This document shows positions 1 through 7,931 of a stretch of DNA of 34,877 bases, in pieces. Origin of the DNA: an uncultured Actinomyces sp. (lineage in GTDB: Bacteria > Actinomycetota > Actinomycetes > Actinomycetales > Actinomycetaceae); assembly GCA_937926195.1 (NCBI GenBank), contig CALEXZ010000028.1, forward strand, positions 1-34,877, in the 5' to 3' direction. The translations under genes were made by a program, and so were the position numbers. The notes beneath the pieces are model-generated. The model worked only from the letters and a program-made list of their open reading frames with translations, did not search any database and was not told where the DNA came from. Position 1 is the stretch's first letter; each line of letters begins with the position of its first letter.

Positions 1-1
1 T

Positions 2-124
2 GGCGGGCGCGACGGCGAGCACGGCGGGTTCCGACGCGATGGTGAGCGCGGTGGCTTCCGTCGCGACAACGACCGCGGTGGCTTCCGCGGTGGGCGCGAC
101 AACGACGGCGGCCAGCGCTGGTGA
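2..124 (+). CDS. C-terminal RGG-like tail of an upstream protein, probably a DEAD-box RNA helicase (partial)
   Basis: The frame is open from the left edge and ends at TGA 122-124, giving 40 residues made almost only of Gly, Arg, Asp and Phe in repeats such as RGGFRRD and GGFRGGRDND, ending QRW. The start lies outside the window. Arg/Gly-rich tails of this kind are usual at the C-terminus of actinobacterial DEAD-box RNA helicases, where they bind RNA non-specifically. No catalytic domain is visible, so the helicase assignment is inferred from tail composition; another RNA-binding protein is possible. A strong terminator follows directly at 136-183. Confidence 0.5.
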   Translation, partial: GGRDGEHGGFRRDGERGGFRRDNDRGGFRGGRDNDGGQRW

Positions 125-135
125 GTGACATGACC

Positions 136-183
136 TGACGGTGGTGGGGCCGGTGCCTTCGGGTGCCGGCCCCACCACCGTCA
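136..183 (+). terminator. Long hairpin terminator with cUUCGg tetraloop
   Basis: Left arm 136-157 and right arm 162-183 pair over 22 positions, with two G-T wobbles (154/165 and 155/164) and a TTCG loop at 158-161 closed by C157-G162. It starts 12 bases after the stop of the upstream gene. No T-tract follows, as is common for high-GC actinobacterial terminators. It insulates the RGG-tail gene from the antiporter gene. Confidence 0.75.
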
Positions 184-187
184 CGGC

Positions 188-213
188 CTGCCCCCGCGAG
201 GCGCTGGGGGCAG
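188..213 (+). other. Second GC-rich hairpin between terminator and antiporter gene
   Basis: Arms 188-195 and 206-213 are perfect 8-base complements, and the loop can fold further (196-198 with 202-204). It lies 4 bases after the main terminator. It may be a back-up terminator or part of the antiporter 5' leader. The rest of 214-310 holds no clear promoter; a TACGTT hexamer at 247-252 could be a -10 box but has no convincing -35. Confidence 0.3.
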
Positions 214-310
214 CGGTTCGGCCACCCCGGGAATACCCCGGGTAGGTACGTTGTTGCGCGAGCTGACACCCCGCACCGCAGACACCGAGCCCGGCATGAG
301 AGGCATACCT

Positions 311-1930
311 GTGACCCCAGCCCTCTACCTCCTCGCCGTCGTCTTCTTCGGTTTCACCGCGACCCTGCTGCGCCTGCCCCCGCTCGTGGGCTTCCTGCTC
401 GCAGGCTTCGTCATCGGATCCTCCGACCTTCCGGCGCTGCCGGCTGTCGACGCCATGGGCGACGTCGGCGTCGCCGTCCTCCTGTTCACCATCGGGCTCA
501 AGCTTGACCTACGCACCCTCCTGCGCCGCGAGGTCGTCGGCACCGCCACCATCACGATGCTCGTGCTCACCGGCCTCAGCTCGGCCGTCATCGGCGGGCT
601 GCTCCTGCTCGGTGTCCAGGTCGACACGATCACCCCCACCGGCGTGCTGCTCCTCGGCTTCGCCCTGTCCTTCTCCTCCACGGTCGTCGTCATCAAGCTC
701 CTGGAGGAGCGTGACGACGCCGGATCGCTGTACGGGCGCATCGCCATCGGCGTGCTCGTCGTCCAGGACATCGCCGCCGTCGCCTACCTCACCCTCACCT
801 CCGGCCAGACCCCGAGCCCGTGGGCGCTGGCTCTCGTCCTGCTGCTGCCCGGCGCCAAGGTCCTGGGCAGGATCCTCGACCGGATCGACCACCGGGAGAT
901 GCGTACCCTCTTCGGTATCGCGGTCGCGCTCCTGCCGGGATACGCCCTCTTCGACGCCCTGGGGGTCGACGGTGACCTCGGCGCCCTCATCATGGGGGCC
1001 CTCATGGCCTCACACCCGGCCGCCAAGGAGCTCTCCAGCGCCCTGTTCACCATCAAGGAGCTGCTCCTCGTCGGCTTCTTCCTGTCCATCGGCATGGACG
1101 GCATTCCCGGAACCGGGGCCTTCGTGCTCGCCGGCGTCCTGCTCGTCCTCGTGCCGCTGCGCGCCGTCGTGTACACGGTGACGGTGCGCGTGCTGCGCAT
1201 GCGACGGCGCACGAGTGCCCTGGCAGGCCTGGCGATGACCGCCTACTCCGAGTTCGCGCTCATCGTCGTCGCCGTCGCCGTCAAGAACGGCGTCCTGGGC
1301 AGCGGCTGGACGGCCGCCGTGTCTCTCGCCCTGGCCCTGTCCTTCGTGCTGTCCGCCGTCGTCAACCGGCGTCCCGCCGCCCTCATCACCTGGGTCACCC
1401 ACCTCATCCCCCACCGTCCGTACCACACGCTCCACCCCGAGGAGAGGCCCCTCGACCTCACCGGGGTCCAGACCGTCATCTTCGGCATGGGACGCATCGG
1501 CCGCGCCACCTACGGGCGCCTGTACGCCGACGGAGCGCACGGGGTTCTCGGCATCGACAACGACGCCGCCAAGGTCGAGCAGCTCAAGGCCAAGGGATAC
1601 AACATCCTCGAGGCGGACGCCACCGACCAGGAGTTCTGGGAGCGTCTGGACGCCGTCCACGCGACCAAGGCCGTGCTGGCCATGCCGGACCCGGGCGCGA
1701 ACCTCCACGTCATCGAGTGGCTCGGCCGCTCGGCCTTCACCGGCCGCATCATCGCCATCGCCGGCTACGACGACGAGGCCGAGCAGATGCGTGCCCGCGG
1801 CGTCGACATCGTCATCAACATGTACGACGGTCTGGGCTCCTCCCTCGCCGAGGCCGTCGAGGCCCTCGACCCGGTCCCCGTGTCCCGGCCTCCCGCCTCA
1901 TCGGACGCACCGGCTCCTGAGACGTCCTGA
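311..1930 (+). CDS. KefB-type cation/proton antiporter (CPA2) with TrkA-N regulatory domain
   Basis: This is a 539-residue inner-membrane antiporter. The first roughly 380 residues are a chain of hydrophobic helices typical of the Na+/H+ exchanger domain of the monovalent cation:proton antiporter-2 family, with the family motif VVQDIAAV. A Rossmann TrkA-N domain follows, with glycine motif GMGRIG near residue 390 and acidic nucleotide-binding GIDND; it should bind NAD(H) and gate transport. The C-terminus is a short Pro/Ser/Ala tail. GTG 311 is chosen because GAGAGG sits 7 bases upstream; ATG 296 and TTG 251 are in frame but have poorer context. The gene ends 28 bases from the convergent GTPase gene. 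The family is clear; K+ or Na+ specificity and any glutathione-type regulation cannot be read from the sequence. Confidence 0.88.
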   Translation: MTPALYLLAVVFFGFTATLLRLPPLVGFLLAGFVIGSSDLPALPAVDAMGDVGVAVLLFTIGLKLDLRTLLRREVVGTATITMLVLTGLSSAVIGGLLLLGVQVDTITPTGVLLLGFALSFSSTVVVIKLLEERDDAGSLYGRIAIGVLVVQDIAAVAYLTLTSGQTPSPWALALVLLLPGAKVLGRILDRIDHREMRTLFGIAVALLPGYALFDALGVDGDLGALIMGALMASHPAAKELSSALFTIKELLLVGFFLSIGMDGIPGTGAFVLAGVLLVLVPLRAVVYTVTVRVLRMRRRTSALAGLAMTAYSEFALIVVAVAVKNGVLGSGWTAAVSLALALSFVLSAVVNRRPAALITWVTHLIPHRPYHTLHPEERPLDLTGVQTVIFGMGRIGRATYGRLYADGAHGVLGIDNDAAKVEQLKAKGYNILEADATDQEFWERLDAVHATKAVLAMPDPGANLHVIEWLGRSAFTGRIIAIAGYDDEAEQMRARGVDIVINMYDGLGSSLAEAVEALDPVPVSRPPASSDAPAPETS

Positions 1931-1958
1931 GCACCGGTAGCGCCCGCGCTGCCTGCGC

Positions 1959-3656
1959 TCACCGTCGCACAGCGGCCGGGGCGCGCAGGTCCTCAAGCAG
2001 GGCCCGCACCCGGCTGGCGCGCTCCAGCTCGTCGTCCAGAGGCTCCACGAGGCACTGCGTGAGCACCTCTCTCACCGCCCGGCGCAGACGCAGCCCCACC
2101 CGACGGCGCCGACGACGCGCCCCGGCACGTGCGGCTGCCGTGCCCGCCAGCCCGAGCACGAGTCCGAGGACCAGCCCACCCAGCAGGAGCAGGGTCGGCC
2201 AGGGCACCAGGCCCCAGCGCGGCGGCTCCACGTCCAGCAGCAGGAAGCGGTTGATGACGTGCAGGGCGGCAAGCCAGCCCACTCCCACGAGCGTTGTCAG
2301 CACCAGAACCACCTGGAGGGCGTTCGCCACGCCCCACCAGCGCGGGCGCAGGGCCTGCTCCAGGTCCGTGCGCCCGACGGCGGCGTCCATGCGGTCACCG
2401 AGACGCTCGGCCCGGCCCTCGACGCGTTGCACGGCCCGGTCCTGGGCCTCGGCGGGCAGGTGGCGGGTGCGGCCGGCCGCGTAGGTGCGCACCGCGGCGT
2501 GTAGGGCGGCGTCGGCGGAGGCACTGGGCGCCGGCAGGCTCGTGCGCGCCACCGGGGCCTCGCCGTCGGCCGACGAGCGCCGCCGGGCGCGGACATCGGC
2601 CCCCAGGTGCAGGGCGCGCAACGGGTCCCTGCGCAGGCGCGAGAGCCAGCGCACCGGCAGCCAGCCGACCCGGCGGGCGGCCTCCAGCCTCATGGACACG
2701 GCAACCGCCTCAGCCACCTCGTCCGTGCCCGCCGCGAGGAGCGCTGCCCGCTCAAGGGCGTCCAGCCCCTCGTCCGCCCGCGCGCCGCCCGGTGCTGGGG
2801 CCGGTGCCGCCAGCTCCTCCAGGGCACGGGCCGCCAGGGTCCTGGCGTCCGCGGCCAGGCGCGCACGGCTGGCGTCCTCGGCAGCGGCCACGTCGCGGAT
2901 GCGTCCGCGCAGCTCCTGCACGCCCTGGCCGGTGCGGGCACTGACCTCAAGGACCCCGACCTGCGCCAGTCCCTCTCGGGCCAGCAGGCGGCTGAGGTCC
3001 TCAGCGGCCTGCCGGCGGTCGTGCTCGTCCAGGCGGTCGACCTGGTTGAGGGCGACGACAGTGACGGCGGCGTGCTCGGCCATCGGCGCGAGGAACTCGT
3101 GGTGGATGACGGCGTCGGCGTACTTCTCCGGGTCCAGGACCCATACGAGGACGTCGACGAGGCCCGCCAGGCGCTCGGCGACGGCGCGGTGGGCCCGGGT
3201 GTCGGAATCGATGTCCGGCAGGTCCAGCAGGACGGTGCTCTCCCCCACGCCGACCGCGGCGGGCCCCCACGAGGGTGTCTCGGGCAGCTGGACGCGCTCG
3301 TCGACCCCCAGCCAGTCCAGGAGCCTGGCGACACCGGAGCGGACCTCGGGTGAGGGCGAGGCGGGCACGGCCGCCAGCGGCCGGCTCGTCGTCGGCCGGG
3401 TCACCGCCGTGCGTGCCAGCTGCGCACCGCAGATCGCGTTGAAGAGGCTCGACTTGCCTGAGCCCGTGGCGCCCAGCAGCGCCACCACCTGCACGCCCGG
3501 CGCGATGAGCCGACGCTGCCCGGCACGCTCGACCAGGCTGCGGGCGGCCTCCAGCACCTGAGCGGGAAGGGTGCCCTCACCGATCTCGGCGAGCTCGGCG
3601 AGAAGGCCGAGCGGGTCCGGGGCGGTGCCGGCGGTCTCGGCGGGGCCCGCCCTCAT
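1959..3656 (-). CDS. Membrane-anchored dynamin-like/YfjP-type GTPase (second of a pair)
   Basis: This 565-residue protein has an N-terminal G domain: P-loop GATGSGKS at about residues 62-69, a G2-type Thr region (RPTTSRP), G3-like LLDLPDIDSD and a G4-like NQVD. A helical, Arg/Ala-rich middle follows, then two hydrophobic segments at about 430-510 ending in a basic cluster (RRRRRR), so the protein is probably bound to the inner face of the membrane. The ATG overlaps the TGA of the upstream GTPase by four bases (3653-3656), implying translational coupling. Tandem GTPases with a C-terminal membrane hairpin recall bacterial dynamin-like pairs such as Streptomyces DynA/DynB, but equivalence is inferred. 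Automated tools often call such proteins ABC transporters because of the P-loop; no ABC signature is present. Confidence 0.75.
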   Translation of the reverse strand: MRAGPAETAGTAPDPLGLLAELAEIGEGTLPAQVLEAARSLVERAGQRRLIAPGVQVVALLGATGSGKSSLFNAICGAQLARTAVTRPTTSRPLAAVPASPSPEVRSGVARLLDWLGVDERVQLPETPSWGPAAVGVGESTVLLDLPDIDSDTRAHRAVAERLAGLVDVLVWVLDPEKYADAVIHHEFLAPMAEHAAVTVVALNQVDRLDEHDRRQAAEDLSRLLAREGLAQVGVLEVSARTGQGVQELRGRIRDVAAAEDASRARLAADARTLAARALEELAAPAPAPGGARADEGLDALERAALLAAGTDEVAEAVAVSMRLEAARRVGWLPVRWLSRLRRDPLRALHLGADVRARRRSSADGEAPVARTSLPAPSASADAALHAAVRTYAAGRTRHLPAEAQDRAVQRVEGRAERLGDRMDAAVGRTDLEQALRPRWWGVANALQVVLVLTTLVGVGWLAALHVINRFLLLDVEPPRWGLVPWPTLLLLGGLVLGLVLGLAGTAAARAGARRRRRRVGLRLRRAVREVLTQCLVEPLDDELERASRVRALLEDLRAPAAVRR

Positions 3657-5398
3657 CGTGTCACCTGCCCGGTGAGCAGCCCGACGGCGTCGGCGGCCTC
3701 ACGCAGGTGCACCGCCAGCTGCTCACCACCGGGGGACGGCTCGGGCAGCACACACCGGAACACGTCCTCCTGCTCGTCGAGGAAGGCGGTGACGCGAGCT
3801 CCGAGGGCGGTGCGCGAGCGTGCGGCGAGCTCGCGCATCGCCTGGTCGCCGAAGACCGCCTCCAGCAGCCGCTGGGCGACGACCGCGGTGCCGCCCGCGA
3901 TCCCGACCTCCACGCCGGACAGTCCCCCGGTGTATGCGAAGGCGAGGACCATGAGGGCGACGCCGACGACGTTGACCCCCAGGGACAGCAGGCGGGCCGT
4001 CATGCGCTTGTCCGCCCCCTCCGAGCGCACCATGGCCAGGACGTCACCCTGCCAGTCGCGCACGAGGGCCTCGGCGGCTCGTGCGCGCTCGGCCTGGGTG
4101 GGCAGCGCGGCCAGCGCCGCGGCCAGGGGCTCCTCGGCGGACCCGGCACGTCGCCAGGCCCGCTCGGCCTCCAGTGCCGCCCTCTGGGCCTCGCTCACGA
4201 GCAGGGTCGTCAGCGAGGACTCGATGGCCTGCTCGACCCGGTCCGCCGGGGCGGGGCGCCCCCGCAGGGCAGAGGTCAGGCGGTCCCGCAGGCGGCCGAC
4301 CTGTGACTCAAGCCCGCGCAGGAGCTCTCCGGTGCCGACGAGCTCCTGCCAGCGGGCGAGGACCTCACCACGCAGCAGGGAACCGTCCCGGGTGGCGGCG
4401 GTGACCCGCTCCAGGGCGTCGGCGTGCGCTGCTCCGGCTCGCGCCGCCAGGTCGTGGCGCTCGGCCTCCTGGGAGCGCAGCGCCGTCAGCAGGCCGTCCG
4501 TGCCCTCCAGGGCGGAGGCCAGAGCCCCGGCGAGGGTGCGGCGGGCGACGTCCCCACGCGCGGCGGCGTCCGCGGCGAGGGTTCCCAGCCAGTGGCGCAG
4601 CGGGGCGACGTGCTCGTCCGGCAGGAAGCCGTGGGCGTCGAAGGCGGTCTCGGGAACGAGGAAGACCGGGGCGGTGGCGAGCCCGGCCGCGTCCAGGCGA
4701 GCACGCAGGTCGGCCGTGACCGCCTCAGCGGCCCCCACCGGCACCCGGTCAAGGACGACGGCGACAACGACGTCACGTGCTGCGGCGGCACGCAGGTGCT
4801 CCCAGGCGACGGCGTCGGCGTAGCGGGCGGCCGTGGTGACGAAGACCCACAGGTCCGCGGCTGCCAGGAGGGTGGCGGCGAGCTCACGGTTCTCGTCGAC
4901 GACCGAGTCCACGTCAGGGGCGTCCAGGACCGCCAGCCCCTGCGGCAGACTGGAGCAGGCACGGATCTCGACCTCGCGGGGCGTGCTCGCCCCGGCCGCG
5001 GTGGGTGGCGCGTCCTCGGTGACGCGCACGTGGGCGAGCGATCCCAGCACCCGGCCGTCGTCGAACCAGGGGCCGTCACCCGTGGCGTGCAGCAGCAGAG
5101 GGCGGCGGGTCGTCGGGCGGATCGCTGAGGAGACCGTCACGTGGCGGCGCACGAGGGCGGACACGAGGGCGGACTTGCCCGCCCCCGTCGAGCCGCCGAC
5201 GACGGCCAGCAGGGGCGCGTCCATCGCGCTCAGGCGCGGCAGGACGTAGTCACCGAGCTGGTCGTGCACCATCCGGGCGGTGCGGGTGGCCGCCTGTGCG
5301 CCTGCCAGCGCGTACGGCAGTCCGAGGGCGGCGAGGTCATCCTGGAGGCGCCGCAGGGCGTCCTCAGCGCTGCGGGCCGCCCCGCTGCCCGCGCTCAC
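3653..5398 (-). CDS. Membrane-associated dynamin-like GTPase with atypical G4 (first of a pair)
   Basis: This 581-residue protein has P-loop GSTGAGKS at residues 69-76, a G2-type Thr stretch (IRPTTRRP) and a G3-like VLDAPDVDSV. Where the G4 motif (N/TKxD) should be, it has VVLDRVPVG, which does not match, so guanine specificity is uncertain. A long alpha-helical region follows (many Ala, Arg, Glu), then hydrophobic segments at about 465-510 and a short helical tail. The start is GTG 5396-5398, three bases after the hisS stop, so it is co-transcribed with hisS, and its stop overlaps the next GTPase gene by four bases. The two G domains are clearly related. A hetero-oligomeric membrane-remodelling pair is the likeliest role, by analogy only. 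Confidence 0.72.
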   Translation of the reverse strand: MSAGSGAARSAEDALRRLQDDLAALGLPYALAGAQAATRTARMVHDQLGDYVLPRLSAMDAPLLAVVGGSTGAGKSALVSALVRRHVTVSSAIRPTTRRPLLLHATGDGPWFDDGRVLGSLAHVRVTEDAPPTAAGASTPREVEIRACSSLPQGLAVLDAPDVDSVVDENRELAATLLAAADLWVFVTTAARYADAVAWEHLRAAAARDVVVAVVLDRVPVGAAEAVTADLRARLDAAGLATAPVFLVPETAFDAHGFLPDEHVAPLRHWLGTLAADAAARGDVARRTLAGALASALEGTDGLLTALRSQEAERHDLAARAGAAHADALERVTAATRDGSLLRGEVLARWQELVGTGELLRGLESQVGRLRDRLTSALRGRPAPADRVEQAIESSLTTLLVSEAQRAALEAERAWRRAGSAEEPLAAALAALPTQAERARAAEALVRDWQGDVLAMVRSEGADKRMTARLLSLGVNVVGVALMVLAFAYTGGLSGVEVGIAGGTAVVAQRLLEAVFGDQAMRELAARSRTALGARVTAFLDEQEDVFRCVLPEPSPGGEQLAVHLREAADAVGLLTGQVTR

Positions 5399-5401
5399 CG
5401 C

Positions 5402-6805
5402 TCAGCCCTGCTCATCGACCTCGCCGACCGCGCGCAGGCGCGGGGCGAGGTCGGCCTCGTCGGCCGGCCACCAGGTGGAGGCCTGCGCCGTCGTCTGCTC
5501 ACCGGAGCGGATGTCCTTGACGGAGTCCTCCTCACCCTCGGCTCCCGGGAACCACACGAAGGGGATGCCGCGCTTGTCCGCGAACCTGATCTGCTTGCCG
5601 AACTTGGCGGCCGTGGGAGCGACGTCGGCGGCGATACCCCGACGGCGCAGGGCGTCGGCGACGGCGTCGGAGGCGCCGCGGTGCTCCTCGTCGACGACGG
5701 CCACGAGCACGACCGTGGGCACGGGGCGCGTGACCTCGACGAGCCCGTCCGCCAGCACGCGCGAAAGCAGCCGGGACAGGCCGATGGAGATCCCCACACC
5801 CGGGAAGGTGCGCTTGCCGTTGGTGGCGAGGTTGTCGAAGCGACCGCCCGAGCACACCGAGCCCAGGTCCTCGGCACCGGCCATGAAGGACTCGTAGACC
5901 GTGCCCGTGTAGTAGTCCAGGCCGCGGGCGATCTTGAGGTCCGCGATGATCGCCCCGGGGCGGCGCCGCCCGGCCGCCTCCAGCAGACCGGTGAGCTCGT
6001 CCAGGCCCGTGAGCAGCAGCTCGTGCGGCTCAGCGCCCTCCAGGGCTGCCAGTACCGCCTCACGCACCGCGGCCGGGTCCTCGCCGGTGACCGTCGCCAG
6101 CCTCAGGGCCGCCTGTGCCTGCGCGGCCGTGGTGCCGACCGTCTCCACGAGCTCGGAGGCGACCGCCTCGGGACCGATCTTGTCGATCTTGTCCACGACG
6201 CGCAGCACCTCAGTGAGCTGGTCCTGCCCGATGCCGACGGACTGGTAGAAGCCCTGGGCGACCTTGCGGTTGGACACGTGGATCGTCACCGGCGGAATCG
6301 GCAGGGCGCCCAGCGCCTCGCTCATGATGAGCGGCACCTCGACGTCGTAGTGCAACGGCAGGGCGCCGTCCCCGACGACGTCGATGTCCACCTGGTAGAA
6401 CTCGCGGAAACGGCCCTCCTGGGGACGCTCGCCCCGCCAGACCTTCTGGATCTGGTAGCGCTTGAAGGGGAAGGTGAGCACGCCCGCGTTGTCCACGACA
6501 TAGCGGGTGAAGGGGACGGTGAGGTCGAAGTGCAGACCCAGCTGCTTCGCCGGGTCGGCGGCGTCGCGGTCCTCCGGGTCCGCCTGCAGGCGCGAGAGCA
6601 GGTAGACCTCCTTGGAGGTCTCGCCCTTCTTCGTCAACTGGGCCAGGGGCTCGACGGCCCGGGTCTCGATGCCGCAGAAGCCGTGCAGCTCGAAGGTACG
6701 GCGCAGCTGGTCGATGAAGGCCTGCTCGACGAGACGGCCCGCAGGGAGCCACTCGGGGAAGCCGGAGAGGGAGGACTGCGCTGCTCGTGCCTGTGCTGAT
6801 GACAT
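5402..6805 (-). CDS. hisS: Histidine--tRNA ligase
   Basis: This is a class II synthetase of 467 residues that charges tRNA-His with histidine in the cytoplasm. Motif 2 is seen at about 121-144 (VWRGERPQEGRFREFYQVD), the HisRS-specific histidine-binding motif at 294-305 (RGLDYYTGTVYE) and motif 3 at about 336-348 (GVGISIGLSRLL). The C-terminal part, about residues 370-460, is the anticodon-binding domain. ATG 6803-6805 gives the normal length. It is the first gene of a three-gene minus-strand unit with the two GTPases. A metallo-hydrolase gene upstream on the same strand is the usual actinobacterial neighbour. A TTGACA box lies about 60 bases upstream of the start. Confidence 0.96.
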   Translation of the reverse strand: MSSAQARAAQSSLSGFPEWLPAGRLVEQAFIDQLRRTFELHGFCGIETRAVEPLAQLTKKGETSKEVYLLSRLQADPEDRDAADPAKQLGLHFDLTVPFTRYVVDNAGVLTFPFKRYQIQKVWRGERPQEGRFREFYQVDIDVVGDGALPLHYDVEVPLIMSEALGALPIPPVTIHVSNRKVAQGFYQSVGIGQDQLTEVLRVVDKIDKIGPEAVASELVETVGTTAAQAQAALRLATVTGEDPAAVREAVLAALEGAEPHELLLTGLDELTGLLEAAGRRRPGAIIADLKIARGLDYYTGTVYESFMAGAEDLGSVCSGGRFDNLATNGKRTFPGVGISIGLSRLLSRVLADGLVEVTRPVPTVVLVAVVDEEHRGASDAVADALRRRGIAADVAPTAAKFGKQIRFADKRGIPFVWFPGAEGEEDSVKDIRSGEQTTAQASTWWPADEADLAPRLRAVGEVDEQG

Positions 6806-6846
6806 GCGGGCATTGTGTCACGCGACTGAGACGCCGACGCGACCGC

Positions 6847-6873
6847 CGGATACGACCGCGACGTGAGTGTCAA
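6847..6873 (-). promoter_or_regulatory. Candidate hisS promoter
   Basis: On the minus strand a perfect TTGACA (6868-6873) is followed after 15 bases by TATCCG (6847-6852). The predicted transcript start would be about 35 bases upstream of the hisS ATG. The spacer is short and the -10 lacks its final T, so this is tentative, although the -35 match is exact. Confidence 0.4.
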
Positions 6874-6880
6874 CGCACCG

Positions 6881-6956
6881 CCCGCCCCGGCCTGGCTCCG
6901 CTCAGGCCCCCTGTGGTTGTGCGCCGTGCCCGCCCCGGCCTGGCTGCGCTCAAGCC
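6881..6956. repeat. Two 28-base direct repeats, one forming a terminator-like hairpin
   Basis: Copies at 6881-6908 and 6929-6956 share 26 of 28 bases, including an identical 17-base core. In the left copy GGCCTG (6889-6894) and CAGGCC (6903-6908) form a perfect 6-bp stem; the right copy has one mismatch in that stem. The right copy overlaps the stop codon of the metallo-hydrolase gene and the left copy lies about 45 bases downstream of it, so the hairpin may end that transcript before hisS. Confidence 0.4.
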
Positions 6957-7759
6957 TGCCGGTCCCCCCCGCGGACCTTGGCCTCGGCCAGGTAGGGGTT
7001 GCCGTGGTGCTCGTGCTCCATGGTCGTCACGGCGCCGTGCCCGGGCAGCAGCACCGTCTCGGGGTTGACGACGCTGGCCAGCAGCCGCAGCGTCGCCCAC
7101 ATCTGCACCTGGTCGCCGCCGGGCAGGTCCGTGCGCCCCACGCTGCCCTTGAAGACCACGTCCCCGGACAGGGCCACGAGGTAGTCCCGCTCCTCGACCG
7201 TCGAGGGGTCGTCAAGCACCTCCGCCTCGAAGAGCAGGTCGTTGTCGCCCAGACGGGCGTTGAGGAAGAACAGCGACGAGCCCTCCGTGTGCCCCGGTGC
7301 CGCCACCGCCTGCACCCCCACCCCGGGCACGACCTCGAAGGCGCGGCTGAATCCCTCGGCGGGGAAGACACGCAGGTCCCTCGGCGCCAGCCACGGCGAG
7401 CCGGCCATCTCGGCGAAGCCCATGCCGCCCGCGCGGATACCCGTTGTCGTGTCCGGGTCGTCAAGACGGTAACGGTCCGGCTCGGGCACGTACACGGGGA
7501 CCGTGACGGCGTCGTCGCAGGCGAGCAGCCCCGCGGCGTGGGCGGTGTCGATGAGCCGCTGCGCGTCCCACACGTGGTCGGCGTGGCCGTGGGTGAGCAG
7601 GACCGCCCCCAGGCTCAGGTGGTTCGAGCGCAGCAGCGCCATCGCCCCACGGACCGCACCGGCTCCCGGGTCGACGACGACGGCCGGCCGGCCGGGCCCC
7701 GCAGCCAGGACGTAGCAGTTGGCTCCGAAGACGGCAGCGAGAGTGCGCTCAAGGATCAT
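6950..7759 (-). CDS. Metallo-beta-lactamase-fold hydrolase (glyoxalase II family)
   Basis: This 269-residue cytosolic hydrolase has the di-metal ligand motif THGHADH at 56-62, a third-His motif PGHTEGS (His157), the bridging Asp in LSGDVVFKGSVGRTDLPGGD and a late LPGHG His near 246. These are the signatures of the hydroxyacylglutathione hydrolase-like branch, thioesterases or hydrolases with Zn or Fe/Zn centres. Substrate is not predictable; actinobacteria lack glutathione, so a mycothiol or bacillithiol thioester would be more likely. The gene lies just upstream of hisS, as in mycobacteria and streptomycetes. ATG 7757-7759 is the only good start. It is divergent from the methyltransferase gene, with a 172-base gap that shows no clear promoter pair. 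Confidence 0.9.
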   Translation of the reverse strand: MILERTLAAVFGANCYVLAAGPGRPAVVVDPGAGAVRGAMALLRSNHLSLGAVLLTHGHADHVWDAQRLIDTAHAAGLLACDDAVTVPVYVPEPDRYRLDDPDTTTGIRAGGMGFAEMAGSPWLAPRDLRVFPAEGFSRAFEVVPGVGVQAVAAPGHTEGSSLFFLNARLGDNDLLFEAEVLDDPSTVEERDYLVALSGDVVFKGSVGRTDLPGGDQVQMWATLRLLASVVNPETVLLPGHGAVTTMEHEHHGNPYLAEAKVRGGDRQA

Positions 7760-7931
7760 GCCTCCAGCCTAGCGGGGCAGGCACAGCCGCCGAGCCCGCC
7801 CAGCCGCGGGAGAGGATCAGCGTGTGCGCTCCTGCTGAAGCACGTGGAAGGCGACCGCGACAACAGCGGCAACACCCGCAGGTTTCTGACACTGGGTGCG
7901 CCGAAACCGCCGGTGACGCACCATGCTGCTT

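Noticed and set aside
5141..6799. Long plus-strand ORF (552 residues) across hisS and the GTPase gene
   Set aside because: It is antisense to clear hisS motifs, and its protein is low-complexity Gly/Arg/Val/Asp typical of high-GC shadow frames.
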